Shown here piece after piece: positions 27,829-37,107 of a stretch of DNA of 64,000 nt. The notes under the pieces are model-generated. The model did not search any database, had not been told where the DNA came from, and saw only the letters and a program-made list of their open reading frames with translations. The position numbers were made by a program, and so were the translations under genes. The stretch covers positions 124,001-188,000 of the forward strand of contig NZ_FMYL01000001.1 of NCBI RefSeq assembly GCF_900096955.1, read 5' to 3'. Each line of letters opens with the position of its first letter. The stretch's first letter is position 1. This DNA comes from Acinetobacter boissieri. GTDB taxonomy: Bacteria; Pseudomonadota; Gammaproteobacteria; Pseudomonadales; Moraxellaceae.

Positions 27829-28356
27829 ATGAAAATTGAAAATGTACCCGAGTTTATTGACCCTCAATTAAACCTAGAACAAGCTAAAGCAGATGCACTT
27901 GAGCTGATTAAGAAGCGAGCTTATATTTCAGCAGGGGCAGCCATTATCCCCATTCCTTTTTTTGATGTCATGATTGATGTTGGTATTCTCACTGCACTCA
28001 TTCCACAAATTAATCAAAGCTTTGGACTATCTAAAAACTACACCACCGTTTTTAACCCAAAAACCAAAGAAATTCATTGGGATGAACTCAAAAAACGCGG
28101 TATTGAATTTTCAGGTTTAATGGTCGCACGTACTGGGGTAAAAAAATCAATTAATGGTTTTGTAAGCCGTATGCTGACCAAACAAGTGACCAAATTTATT
28201 CCATTGGGTGGGCAAATTATTGCAGCGAGTCTAGGCTACATTGTGTTTAAAAAGATTGCTGAATCACATATTGAAGACAGCTATAAACTGGCAAAAAGCA
28301 TTCAAACTAAACAACAAGAAAATACAGTACACGAAGACACCACTGTACACGGTTAA
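27829..28356 (+). CDS. DUF697-like small membrane-associated protein
   Basis: This 175-residue protein has two hydrophobic helices: AYISAGAAIIPIPFFDVMIDVGILTALIP (residues about 30-57, quoted here only as a span) and IPLGGQIIAASLGYIVFK (about 125-142). The pattern of an Ala/Gly-rich helix with the IPIPFFD motif and a second Gly-rich helix resembles the DUF697 domain often found with YcjF-type GTPases, but no GTPase domain is present. The start ATG follows AAGGG. It is a single gene, convergent with pap. Function is unknown and the family link is tentative. Confidence 0.65.
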   Translation: MKIENVPEFIDPQLNLEQAKADALELIKKRAYISAGAAIIPIPFFDVMIDVGILTALIPQINQSFGLSKNYTTVFNPKTKEIHWDELKKRGIEFSGLMVARTGVKKSINGFVSRMLTKQVTKFIPLGGQIIAASLGYIVFKKIAESHIEDSYKLAKSIQTKQQENTVHEDTTVHG

Positions 28357-28390
28357 AAATGTACCACTACAGCTCCTCTGCTGTAGTGGT
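28357..28390 (-). terminator. Terminator overlapping the end of pap
   Basis: ACCACTACAGC (28363-28373) pairs perfectly with GCTGTAGTGGT (28380-28390). On the minus strand it is followed by ACATTTTT. The pap stop codon (28367-28369) is inside the hairpin, so the last codons of pap encode one arm. It can also act on the converging upstream gene, whose stop is at 28356. Confidence 0.65.
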
Positions 28391-29761
28391 CATCTGTTCT
28401 ATTAAAGCACGTAACACTTCAAGGCGAGCACGGCGTTTATCATTCGTTGCAATGACATACCATGGCGCATGAGTATGATCTGTATATGCCAACATATCTG
28501 AAGCCGCTTGCAAATAATCTGTCCATTTTTCCCGATTTCTCCAATCTTCAGCAGTAATTTTAAACTGCTTACTTGGAGTAGATGCACGTGACTTAAAGCG
28601 TTTCCCTTGTTCTTTTATATCTATAGCCAACCAAAATTTTACTACCAATGTATTATGTTGTACTAAATCTTGCTCAAACTGATTAATTTCTTCATACCCT
28701 TTTTGCCATAAAGCAACAGGCGTAATTTGCTCTACTCGCTCAACCAATACTCGACCGTACCAAGAACGATCAAAAATCGTTAGCTTTTTTTGATTTAAAT
28801 TGCGCCAAAAGCGCCACAAATAAGGACGTTGTAACTCATGTTTTTTTGGTGCTGCCACAGAGTGAATACCATATTCTAAAGGGTCTAAACCCTCAATCAC
28901 TCGCTCAATCGCACCACCTTTTCCTGCAGCGTCCATGCCTTCAAAGACTAAAACTACACGGCGTTGTTGTTGTTTAAGTAAAGTAGAAAACTGCTCAGTC
29001 AGTTTTAAGCGTGTTTGCTCATACTGCTCACGATCTAATGGTGCTTGCTGAGTCACATTCAAGCGTGGTGACACAGCCACAGATTCAAAATGAGACGTAT
29101 GATGCTGTGGCAAACCACTGTGTTGACATGTATATAAAATATGTTGCGCAAAACTTAAAGCAGGTGCTGGATCATCAGCCGTTACGTGTATCCAATTTTG
29201 AGTGAATAACTGACGTAATTGCTGAGCTTTTTGATATTGTTTTTTACTCAGCCAATCTACACCATAGTGTTGTTGAATTTCTAAAGCCAGTGGATCTATT
29301 GCTAAAGATCTTTTTTTCAGCTGAGACCAAGACACATCAAACCAAAAATGCATCACGTCAACACGTTGGTTTTTTAAATATGTTTCAAAATCTAGCATGT
29401 GTTGCAATGCCTGTTGAAACTCACTAGGCTTCATCTGGTCATGTACAGATGAAGCCAATAATTGATCATACCAATGCCCTAATAAAACAACAATTTCACC
29501 TTCTTGAGGTATTTTTTCCACATACTGTTGCCAAAATGGCACGTCCGCATTTAAGTGTTTCACCTGATTCGCCACAATTGATAAACCATGCGGGTCTAAC
29601 AACGTTCTTAGTTGCTTTACAGCCGTCACTTTTTCGGAAAAAGCCACGCCTGAGACTAAAATTAAAAGACTTCGACCCTGTGATGTACCCTCATAACTTT
29701 GTAAAGCACGCTGTGCTTTAATGAGCTCAAAAGAGATTTGTTTTTTGTGTATTTTTCCCAA
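28367..29761 (-). CDS. pap: Polyphosphate:AMP phosphotransferase (PPK2 class II)
   Basis: The enzyme transfers phosphate from polyphosphate to AMP, giving ADP. It was first characterised in Acinetobacter johnsonii. The 464-residue product has two fused PPK2 domains, as class II enzymes do. The N-terminal copy (about 10-220) is degenerate: its P-loop region reads VSGVAFSEKVTAVK. The C-terminal copy (about 230-464) has the full Walker A FEGMDAAGKGGAI, the lid-type GLDPLEYG and the Walker B region LTIFDRSWYGRVLVERVE. The start ATG 29761 gives the family length. It is transcribed alone, and its 3' end is folded into a terminator. Confidence 0.9.
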   Translation of the reverse strand: MGKIHKKQISFELIKAQRALQSYEGTSQGRSLLILVSGVAFSEKVTAVKQLRTLLDPHGLSIVANQVKHLNADVPFWQQYVEKIPQEGEIVVLLGHWYDQLLASSVHDQMKPSEFQQALQHMLDFETYLKNQRVDVMHFWFDVSWSQLKKRSLAIDPLALEIQQHYGVDWLSKKQYQKAQQLRQLFTQNWIHVTADDPAPALSFAQHILYTCQHSGLPQHHTSHFESVAVSPRLNVTQQAPLDREQYEQTRLKLTEQFSTLLKQQQRRVVLVFEGMDAAGKGGAIERVIEGLDPLEYGIHSVAAPKKHELQRPYLWRFWRNLNQKKLTIFDRSWYGRVLVERVEQITPVALWQKGYEEINQFEQDLVQHNTLVVKFWLAIDIKEQGKRFKSRASTPSKQFKITAEDWRNREKWTDYLQAASDMLAYTDHTHAPWYVIATNDKRRARLEVLRALIEQMTTTAEEL

Positions 29762-29896
29762 AGTGACGCTCCCTAGCCCTAGATATCAACAACATACGAT
29801 TCAAAGCAGTACAAACGTTTACCATCCGGTCATATTGTTTGCATGACTTATCTTTTATGATACATATATCTTATCTATATCTAGAATAATTTTTCG

Positions 29897-30613
29897 ATGT
29901 CAAAACTAAGCATATTAGATGAATTGGTTCAACGTTATCACCAGCTAAAATACCACCAAAAAAGTGCATTAAAGCAAAGATTAACCGATGTACAACAATG
30001 GCAAAAATTAAGGCTACAGCAGACACATCAAAACTTATTTAGCCAACCTAAAAATCAACGAATGGCGAGCTATTTTGTTACTCGCCTCTATGGCAGTCCT
30101 GATTTCGATGCACTCGCGGCACAAATTGAACGTCTTATTCAACATGCACACAAAGTAGAAGCCATTATTCCCGGTACAGCCATACAAACAGGTACACATG
30201 CCATTAGTTTAGCTATTTTAGCAGTAGAACTCGATGAACAAATCGCACAAGCACTACTACACCACTACCCTGCTAAACTTATCATTTCAGATGAGATGAT
30301 TGAGTCATGCTACAAAGAACTTAACCAACATGCCAAACGGCAACAACAACTAGATATGACCGATCAATTGGGTCAATACTTAGACCAATATTTACGCTCT
30401 CGCATGCTACATGTTGCATTTAAAATTGCTAAGCCATTGGCATATAAGCATCAATTTCATACAGCATATGACTTTATTGCTGAAGGATTCAGTGCACTTA
30501 AACCCATGAGTTCAGCAACCGATTTTGTAAAAAAATTTACAACCCAAGAGCGCCAAGTCTTAACACATATACAGCAAGGAAAAGCGCGTCCATTTCAAAT
30601 TCAAGCTGACTAA
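29897..30613 (+). CDS. Conserved hypothetical protein, FFLEELY-motif-like
   Basis: The 238-residue soluble protein is largely helical. The segment SYFVTRLYGSPDFDALAAQI at about residues 55-74 resembles the FFLEELYGP motif that gives its name to a family of unknown function in Pseudomonas and Acinetobacter. A later AYDFIAEGFSAL fits the same family. No enzyme motif or membrane segment is visible. It is divergent from pap, and ubiE follows 141 bp downstream on the same strand. The ribosome binding site before ATG 29897 is poor. The family link is from memory and needs a profile search. Confidence 0.65.
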   Translation: MSKLSILDELVQRYHQLKYHQKSALKQRLTDVQQWQKLRLQQTHQNLFSQPKNQRMASYFVTRLYGSPDFDALAAQIERLIQHAHKVEAIIPGTAIQTGTHAISLAILAVELDEQIAQALLHHYPAKLIISDEMIESCYKELNQHAKRQQQLDMTDQLGQYLDQYLRSRMLHVAFKIAKPLAYKHQFHTAYDFIAEGFSALKPMSSATDFVKKFTTQERQVLTHIQQGKARPFQIQAD

Positions 30614-30754
30614 ATCATTGAAAAAAACAGTAATTACTTACTTTTACAGATATTATGCGCTGACTTGTGCAGAATACACTGCAAAAAATGTAAAATACTG
30701 TCATCATGTCAGCCTTTTAAAATGATTCTTTCTTTGGTGGTTAGGAGAAATTCC

Positions 30755-31669
30755 ATGTCAAATGAAAACCAAATGCCTAAAACAGCTCAAAATACGGCAT
30801 CTCAAGACACAACAAGCCCTTTTTTAACCGAACCATTACCCAAAGGTACACCACAGGGACAAAGTCAGCGCATTGGCGAAGAAACACCACACTATACGCT
30901 TCCTACCGGGGCGACACGTACCGAACATGTTGGTGAAACCACACACTTCGGTTTTACAACAGTAAATACTGCTGAAAAAGAACAAAAAGTCGCACATGTG
31001 TTTCATTCTGTTGCACAAAAATATGACCTCATGAATGATCTGATGTCGTTTGGTATACACCGTTTATGGAAACGCTTCGCCATACAAATGTCAGGTGTAC
31101 GCCAAGGTCAACACGTGCTTGATATTGCAGGTGGTACAGGCGATCTTGCTAAAGTATTTAGTAAAGAAGTCGGTGCCAATGGCCGTGTTGTGTTATCTGA
31201 CATTAATGCATCTATGCTCAAAGTTGGACAAAACCGCCTGCAAGCAAAATGTAAAAATATGGAGTTTATTCTTGCGAATGCAGAATCACTCGAACCTTTT
31301 GCAGACAATAGCTTTGACTTGGTCACCATTAGTTTTGGTTTACGTAACGTCACAGACAAAGATGCAGCCCTCGAAGCCATGTACCGTGTACTTAAACCAG
31401 GGGGTAGATTACTTATTTTAGAGTTTTCAAAACCCGTATTTGAACCGTTTTCAAAACTCTATGACTTATACTCATTTACTGCATTGCCACTCATCGGTAA
31501 AATTGTAGCGAATGACTCAGAGAGTTATAAGTACCTCGCTGAATCTATACGTATGCACCCAGATCAACGTACACTCAAACAAATGATGGAACATGCACAA
31601 TTCAAAGACTGTGACTACCACAACCTCACAGGTGGTATTGTTGCTGTGCATCGTGGCTTTAAACTGTAA
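30755..31669 (+). CDS. ubiE: Ubiquinone/menaquinone C-methyltransferase UbiE
   Basis: UbiE methylates the ring carbon of demethylmenaquinol and of the ubiquinone precursor DDMQH2 using S-adenosylmethionine. The 304-residue product shows the family core: [41 protein letters not shown] (SAM motif I), [19 protein letters not shown], and [15 protein letters not shown]. Compared with E. coli UbiE (251 residues) it carries about 55 extra N-terminal residues rich in Thr, Gln and Pro. ATG 30755 is clearly the start because TAGGAGAAATTCC precedes it. An in-frame ATG further upstream lacks such a site. ubiB follows after 93 bp without ubiJ between them. Confidence 0.94.
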   Translation: MSNENQMPKTAQNTASQDTTSPFLTEPLPKGTPQGQSQRIGEETPHYTLPTGATRTEHVGETTHFGFTTVNTAEKEQKVAHVFHSVAQKYDLMNDLMSFGIHRLWKRFAIQMSGVRQGQHVLDIAGGTGDLAKVFSKEVGANGRVVLSDINASMLKVGQNRLQAKCKNMEFILANAESLEPFADNSFDLVTISFGLRNVTDKDAALEAMYRVLKPGGRLLILEFSKPVFEPFSKLYDLYSFTALPLIGKIVANDSESYKYLAESIRMHPDQRTLKQMMEHAQFKDCDYHNLTGGIVAVHRGFKL

Positions 31670-31693
31670 AATTTTCTTATATTTCATCTAAAA

Positions 31694-31723
31694 AGACATG
31701 CTAAAGCAACTTTTAGCATGTCT
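31694..31723. repeat. Hairpin between ubiE and ubiB
   Basis: AGACATGCTAAA (31694-31705) pairs perfectly with TTTAGCATGTCT (31712-31723). There is no T-run on the plus strand. On the minus strand TTTTTAG follows. It could be a weak attenuator or mRNA stabiliser between ubiE and ubiB. Confidence 0.5.
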
Positions 31724-31762
31724 ACTACAGACAAGACTTTGTAAAGACAGGCACTTGGCACT

Positions 31763-33382
31763 ATGATCCCGCATATTTCACGGCTACTCGAACTTTGGCG
31801 CATTGCTGCTCACTATCGTCTAGACACACTCATTGCCAAGGATGACCTACCCGTTAAAGTCAAACCACTGGTCAAAATAATCGCATTACACCCTGCAGCA
31901 TGGTCAAGCAAGCAATATAAAAACCCTGAAAGACTCAAACAAGCCCTTGAAGATATGGGGCCTTTAGCCATTAAACTTGGCCAACTGTTATCTACACGGC
32001 GAGATCTAATTCCACCAGAAATTCTTAACCAACTGATTATTTTGCAAGACCGTGTTAAACCTTTTGATGTACATACCGTTAAAGCACGTATCCAAAACTC
32101 TCTGAAAGCCGACATCAATACACTATTTCAACGTTTTGATGAACAACCACTGGCTGCAGCATCCATTGCTCAAGTGCATACGGCTGCTTTACATGACGGT
32201 AAAGAAGTCATTATTAAAGTCACTCGCCCAGACATCAAACAACAAATTTTACAAGACTTTGAAATTTTAACTTGGCTTGGAAAACACTTCGAAAACCGTC
32301 TAGAAGCTGCCCGCGCACTACACGTCAACCAGATTATTCAAGATTATAGACAAACGATTTTAAACGAACTTGACCTCACCTTAGAGGCAGACAATACTCG
32401 GCGTATGCGTGCGTACTTCAAAGGCTCAGACATGATGTATGTGCCTGAAGTATATATGGAAAGCACTGATGTAATGGTTGCAGAACGTATTACGGGCGTA
32501 CCTATTTCAGACACAGACACTTTTGATCGTCTTAATATAGACCGTAAACGCTTGGCTGAAAATGGACTGAAAATTTTCTTTACCCAAGTGTTACGTGATA
32601 ATTTTTTTCATGCAGATATGCACCCTGGCAATATCTTTGTGGAGACCATGGCATCTCAAAAGCCACGCTATATTGCTCTTGACTGTGCCATTATGGGGGA
32701 ACTGTCTAAACAAGACCAAATGAACGTGGCCCGCATGTTATTGGCTGTTATGAATAGTGACTTTGACCAATTGGTGCATATTATTTATCAAGCAGCATGG
32801 GTACCGCCAAGTATCGATCAAGACGCTTTAGCAAGAGAAATGCGCCGTACAGTTGGCCCAATGGTTGCCAAACCCATGAATGAACTTGATTTTGCGGGAA
32901 TTCTATTACAAATCATGGACATTGCTCGGCGTTTTAATTTGGAAATACCGCCACAGCTCATGCTACTGATTAAAACCCTTATTCATGTAGAAGGTTTAGG
33001 TACAGCATTGTATCCACAGCTTGATATTTGGAAACTGGCGCAGCCTATTTTAAGTGATTGGGTTAAAGCCAATACGAGCCCAACAAAAAGCTTAAAACAC
33101 TTACGACAGCACCTGCCTGAATTTATGCTCAGTGCACAAGAAATTCCAAACCTAATTTTAGAAAGCCTGAGCAGTTTAAAAACACAATCTCAATGGCAAG
33201 ACAAACAAGTCCGTGAACTGCAAAACATACGGATTCAATTAGAATCTCAACAAAAACGTAGTTGGATTTTTGGTAGCATGATGGCGATTTTAATTAGCCT
33301 CGCCCTAGTCACGCCATGGTTTATTGCTATTCCACTTATTGCATGTAGTGCAATTATTGCAGCATGGCGTTTAGCCAAATAA
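31763..33382 (+). CDS. ubiB: Ubiquinone biosynthesis regulatory kinase-like protein UbiB
   Basis: UbiB is a member of the ABC1/ADCK family of atypical kinase-like ATPases needed for coenzyme Q synthesis, attached to the inner membrane. The 539-residue product has the family KxGQ motif (AIKLGQLLSTRRDLIP), the Ala-rich loop (AAASIAQVHTA), the catalytic-loop-like FFHADMHPGNIFV and the metal-binding ALDCAIMG, where DFG is replaced. Two C-terminal transmembrane helices (about 495-535) follow the usual plan. Length matches E. coli (546). The start ATG 31763 is followed by MIPHISRLLELW. It is co-directional with ubiE. Confidence 0.93.
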   Translation: MIPHISRLLELWRIAAHYRLDTLIAKDDLPVKVKPLVKIIALHPAAWSSKQYKNPERLKQALEDMGPLAIKLGQLLSTRRDLIPPEILNQLIILQDRVKPFDVHTVKARIQNSLKADINTLFQRFDEQPLAAASIAQVHTAALHDGKEVIIKVTRPDIKQQILQDFEILTWLGKHFENRLEAARALHVNQIIQDYRQTILNELDLTLEADNTRRMRAYFKGSDMMYVPEVYMESTDVMVAERITGVPISDTDTFDRLNIDRKRLAENGLKIFFTQVLRDNFFHADMHPGNIFVETMASQKPRYIALDCAIMGELSKQDQMNVARMLLAVMNSDFDQLVHIIYQAAWVPPSIDQDALAREMRRTVGPMVAKPMNELDFAGILLQIMDIARRFNLEIPPQLMLLIKTLIHVEGLGTALYPQLDIWKLAQPILSDWVKANTSPTKSLKHLRQHLPEFMLSAQEIPNLILESLSSLKTQSQWQDKQVRELQNIRIQLESQQKRSWIFGSMMAILISLALVTPWFIAIPLIACSAIIAAWRLAK

Positions 33383-33391
33383 TATTCATAT

Positions 33392-33430
33392 ATCAGTGCT
33401 GATTTTATCTACCAATCAGCACTGATTTTT
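33392..33430 (+). terminator. Intrinsic terminator after ubiB
   Basis: ATCAGTGCTGATT (33392-33404) pairs with AATCAGCACTGAT (33414-33426) and is followed by T residues. It is a perfect 13-bp stem 9 bp after the ubiB stop, in the gap to the convergent methyltransferase gene. Confidence 0.85.
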
Positions 33431-33442
33431 TATTAGATCATC

Positions 33443-34351
33443 TTATTTATGTGCAATCACGGTTGGAAACATTCCCGCATCATCATAAACAATCTCTATA
33501 TTTTTAAACCCAGCAGAAGTAAGCTGCTGTTTCGTGGTATCTACTGTGCGATATGCACTCCATTTAACTTTTAATATATCTACAAAAATAAGCTTTTGTA
33601 GCTGTAGTGATTCCAAATCAATATTTTTCATATTCCATGGTGACATTGGCGAAATAGTTGGCGGTGGAGTTAAAAAACTTGTAATGAGTGTCCCATTTGC
33701 TTTTAAAGCCTGATAAAAAATTTTATATAATTGCACTACACGATCATCATCATGTTCATAAATATTGAGTCCATTACTGGTAATCACATCAAATGCCTCT
33801 TGGTGAGATAACTCCCAAGCATCTGCTTGTATAAGCGTTAAATTTGATTTTAAGTCGCATTGCATAGCGAGTTCAGTCGCACCATCTAGTGCATTAGAAT
33901 CTAAGTCTATGCCAATCATTTGAATATTTTTTAATGCTTTATTTTCAAGTAGTAATAATTCAGACATATAACCTGAAGGGATAGATGCAACAACTTTATT
34001 TGGCGTAATGAGCGGTAACAAATGCTTTTGAAAAATAGTAAAGCGTTGTCGAGTCGCAAGCGTTGCAGGAATTTGCTCGAATAACGCATGCTCTAGGTTA
34101 TTTTTTAATACGCGTTTGGGATTATTTTTATTCCAAGTCACCAGTTCATGTGTCCAATGCCCATTTAACCCTTCATGTTGAATTAAGAACTGCCCTAACT
34201 CAAACTCAGTCAGTGATTCAAGTAATTCAATTTGATTATTTGCTTCACACGGCGTGGTGCTTTCTATGATTCGTTTTTTAATTTCATCTAATCGATGATT
34301 AATTTTATAATCTATATGTTGAGCAACATGTGAAATAAGAGCTTTTGTCAT
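33443..34351 (-). CDS. Class I SAM-dependent methyltransferase, substrate unknown
   Basis: The 302-residue product has an N-terminal helical part (about 1-105) and a Rossmann methyltransferase domain. Motif I is the unusual VVASIPSGYMSELLLL, the acidic motif II is MIGIDLDSNALDGA, the next is LTLIQADAWEL and motif IV is FDVITSNGLNIYE. The tail (TVDTTKQQLTSAGFKNIEIVYD) is typical of class I enzymes. The glycine-rich loop is reduced to IPSG. No neighbour suggests a substrate. It stands alone on the minus strand between ubiB and hisIE. Confidence 0.75.
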   Translation of the reverse strand: MTKALISHVAQHIDYKINHRLDEIKKRIIESTTPCEANNQIELLESLTEFELGQFLIQHEGLNGHWTHELVTWNKNNPKRVLKNNLEHALFEQIPATLATRQRFTIFQKHLLPLITPNKVVASIPSGYMSELLLLENKALKNIQMIGIDLDSNALDGATELAMQCDLKSNLTLIQADAWELSHQEAFDVITSNGLNIYEHDDDRVVQLYKIFYQALKANGTLITSFLTPPPTISPMSPWNMKNIDLESLQLQKLIFVDILKVKWSAYRTVDTTKQQLTSAGFKNIEIVYDDAGMFPTVIAHK

Positions 34352-34618
34352 GGGTTTAAACCTGATGAATACGATGAGAAAGATTTAGAAAAAATATCTA
34401 CTAAATAATGCCAATATATTACACCAACCAAAATAAAATAATAAATAAGTCACAAATTAAAAATATAATACATCCTAATTATCACTAAAATACATAAAAA
34501 GAACCTATTAAAAATAGAGACTCGAGCAAAACCGACAAAAGCATTTAGAAAAAGGCAAATATGCCGTACACTACCTATCCACAAAACCATATTCTTTTAA
34601 TGTAACGGGTAACATCTG

Positions 34619-35407
34619 ATGAACAATACACAATGGCTAGATGAAGTGAAATTTAATGCGCAAGGCTTAATTCCTGCCATTGCACAACATCATCAAACTG
34701 GCCGTGTGTTAATGGTCGCTTGGATGAACCGTGAGTCATTACAGCTGACAGCAGAAAAAAAACAAGCCGTCTATTTCTCTCGCTCACGCCAAAAACTATG
34801 GCACAAAGGAGAGGAGTCTGGGCATTTTCAAACAGTGTTTGAAATACGCTTAGACTGCGATGCAGATGTGATTGTGCTACAGATTGAACAACATGGTGGT
34901 ATTTCTTGCCATACAGGTCGTGAGTCATGTTTTTACCGCATACTTACCCCGCAAGGTTGGCAAATTGTTGATGCACAAATTAAAGACCCGAATGATATTT
35001 ATCAACAAACAGCGCATAGCCATAATCCACACACCGAAGCCATGACAGCATCTACAGCCACTGCAGAGTCTGTAGAAATACTTGACTACTTAGGTAAAAT
35101 GATGATTGAACGTAAAAAATCCGACCCAGATCAGTCATATGTTGCCAAACTATACCAAAAAGGGCTCAATAAAATTTTAGAAAAAGTAGGTGAAGAATCC
35201 ATTGAAAGCATTATTGCAGCCAAAGACTTTGCCCGTGAAAACAATGCAGATAACAAAAATGATCTCATTTATGAAACAGCAGATTTATGGTTTCATAGTC
35301 TTGTTGTCTTAGGCTACTTCGACATTAATCCACAAGATGTACTCAATGAACTTGCACGTCGCCAAGGGCTATCTGGTCTTGTAGAAAAAGCCAATCGTAG
35401 CGTTTAA
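34619..35407 (+). CDS. hisI: Bifunctional histidine biosynthesis protein HisIE
   Basis: This fusion protein hydrolyses phosphoribosyl-ATP to phosphoribosyl-AMP (HisE) and then opens the ring (HisI, phosphoribosyl-AMP cyclohydrolase). The 262-residue product has the HisI domain first (about 1-125: [39 protein letters not shown] and [11 protein letters not shown] with zinc-binding Cys residues). The HisE domain is at about 145-260 ([49 protein letters not shown]). It is not in a his operon here. Its stop shares a base with the start of the downstream helicase gene. A GGGT lies before ATG 34619. Confidence 0.93.
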   Translation: MNNTQWLDEVKFNAQGLIPAIAQHHQTGRVLMVAWMNRESLQLTAEKKQAVYFSRSRQKLWHKGEESGHFQTVFEIRLDCDADVIVLQIEQHGGISCHTGRESCFYRILTPQGWQIVDAQIKDPNDIYQQTAHSHNPHTEAMTASTATAESVEILDYLGKMMIERKKSDPDQSYVAKLYQKGLNKILEKVGEESIESIIAAKDFARENNADNKNDLIYETADLWFHSLVVLGYFDINPQDVLNELARRQGLSGLVEKANRSV

Positions 35408-36873
35408 TGACACAAAATATACGCCCCACAGCAGAACAAACACATGCCATTGATATGGCAACCCAAGGCCAATCTTTTAAAGTGGTGGCATATGCTGGCA
35501 CGGGTAAAACCACCACTTTACAAATGATAAGCCATGCACTACCACAAAAACGTGGTATGTATTTGGCATTTAATAAAACGATTGCAAGCGAAGCACAGCA
35601 GAGATTTCAAGGCCGAGTAGACAGCAGAACGTTTCACTCTTTGGCTTTTCGTAATGTACCTCGTGCTATTACAGATAAACTACGCCTCCCCCGTTTAAGC
35701 CCAAGTTTTTTAGCAAAGTCTTATCGTTTAGAACCCCTTACACTGCGTAGACTCATGGGTGGCAGATACGAACGATATACGCTCATGCCAAGCCGTTTGG
35801 CAAGTTTGATCAGTAATGCTGTTGGTTACTTTTGTGCAACAAGCTCGCAGTATCCTGCACCAAGGCATATTCAAGCACCCCATTGGTTACATCAAGACGA
35901 TATTGATGCATTACAAAGCTATTTATATCCATTTTTTGAACGTCGATGGCTTGAATCTATTCACCCACAGCATGAAGCAGGTATAGGCCACGACATTTAC
36001 TTAAAGTTGTGGGCACTGTCTGAACCCATAATTCCAGCAGACTATGTCTTGTTTGATGAAGCACAAGATGCAGACCCACTCATGTTGGGTATCTTACTCA
36101 AGCAACAACACAGTCAAGTAATTTATGTCGGTGATGCGCACCAACAAATCTATGCATGGCGTGGTGCAGTCAATGCCATGCAAAAAATGCCGTTGCCTGA
36201 ATCTCGGCTCACTACTTCATTTCGTTTTGGACAAGAGATCGCAGACATTGCCAATTTATTACTGCGTGATTTAAAAGAAACGGTACCATTACAAGGCAAC
36301 CCTCACGCAACCTCTAAGGTGATTAATTCACCACATCACAAAAAACGCGATGCCATTCTGTGCCGTACCAATGCAAGAGCAATGGAATTACTTTTGTCTG
36401 GGTTATTAAATGGTGACCGTGTCAGTCTGCAGGCAGATCATGCTCGTCTCAACCGTTTTATTGATGCTGCAACCATGCTCAAACAAGGCAAACGTGTGAC
36501 TGATGTACCCGAGTTAGCATGGTTTAACTCATGGAATGATGTACATGAATACTGTGAAACCAATGAAGGAAGTGATATTAAACCTCTTGTACGCTTAGTC
36601 GATGACCATGGTACATCTCCGCTTAAAAAAGCGTTACATCAAATCACGCCTGTTGAACAAGCAGACTATGTCATTTCTACAGCACATAAGGCCAAAGGCT
36701 TAGAGTGGGAAAGAGTCCATCTTGAAGATGACTATCAGTTTAAGGTCAACCCACATGACTATAAAATTAGTGATGAAGAATTGCGTTTACTGTATGTTGC
36801 ATGCACACGTGCCAAAAAAAGCCTAAATATTAATCATATTTATCATTTAATTGAGCAATTAAAGAAAAAATAA
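35407..36873 (+). CDS. UvrD/Rep-like superfamily 1 helicase
   Basis: The 488-residue ATP-dependent helicase is smaller than UvrD or Rep (about 670-720). Motifs in order are: the Q-motif-like PTAEQTHAIDMA, Walker A AYAGTGKTTTL (about 27-37), motif II VLFDEAQDADPLM (about 217), GDAHQQIYAWRGA (motif III, about 240), STAHKAKGLEW (motif V, about 424) and LLYVACTRAKKSL (motif VI, about 461). The reduced 1B/2B insertions suggest a stripped-down repair or F-box-helicase-like enzyme. Its start codon overlaps the hisIE stop by one base (TAATG), so it is translationally coupled to a metabolic gene. The precise role is unknown. Confidence 0.85.
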   Translation: MTQNIRPTAEQTHAIDMATQGQSFKVVAYAGTGKTTTLQMISHALPQKRGMYLAFNKTIASEAQQRFQGRVDSRTFHSLAFRNVPRAITDKLRLPRLSPSFLAKSYRLEPLTLRRLMGGRYERYTLMPSRLASLISNAVGYFCATSSQYPAPRHIQAPHWLHQDDIDALQSYLYPFFERRWLESIHPQHEAGIGHDIYLKLWALSEPIIPADYVLFDEAQDADPLMLGILLKQQHSQVIYVGDAHQQIYAWRGAVNAMQKMPLPESRLTTSFRFGQEIADIANLLLRDLKETVPLQGNPHATSKVINSPHHKKRDAILCRTNARAMELLLSGLLNGDRVSLQADHARLNRFIDAATMLKQGKRVTDVPELAWFNSWNDVHEYCETNEGSDIKPLVRLVDDHGTSPLKKALHQITPVEQADYVISTAHKAKGLEWERVHLEDDYQFKVNPHDYKISDEELRLLYVACTRAKKSLNINHIYHLIEQLKKK

Positions 36874-36885
36874 TAAAATAATTTT

Positions 36886-36922
36886 CTTAATGAGAATCAA
36901 TTAGATAATGATACTTAAAAAA
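36886..36922 (+). promoter_or_regulatory. Pair of Fur-box-like repeats downstream of the helicase gene
   Basis: TTAATGAGAATCAATTAG followed by GATAATGATACTTAAAA gives two overlapping matches to the Fur consensus: 12 of 19 and 13 of 19 positions by hand. They lie about 190-220 bp before the second TonB receptor, so either a distal promoter starts here or one match is fortuitous. Confidence 0.4.
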
Positions 36923-37066
36923 TAACAATGACCAGCCAATTAATTTCAATAAAATCATTTAAAACAAAGATTTAGTTTTAAAATAGAGAGAAAGATTATT
37001 TGTTTTTTTACTTGTTACTTCACTTGGTAAAGCATTGTTATAGTATTTTATATAAAATGTAACTAT

Positions 37067-37085
37067 GTTAATGTAAATCGTTATT
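37067..37085 (+). promoter_or_regulatory. Fur-box-like site before the second TonB-dependent receptor
   Basis: Aligned to the last 17 bases of the Fur consensus, TAATGTAAATCGTTATT agrees at 13 positions. It ends 22 bp before the receptor start, the same arrangement as at the first receptor (site 14802-14820). Confidence 0.5.
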
Positions 37086-37107
37086 ATTAAAAAAACCTTA
37101 AAACACC

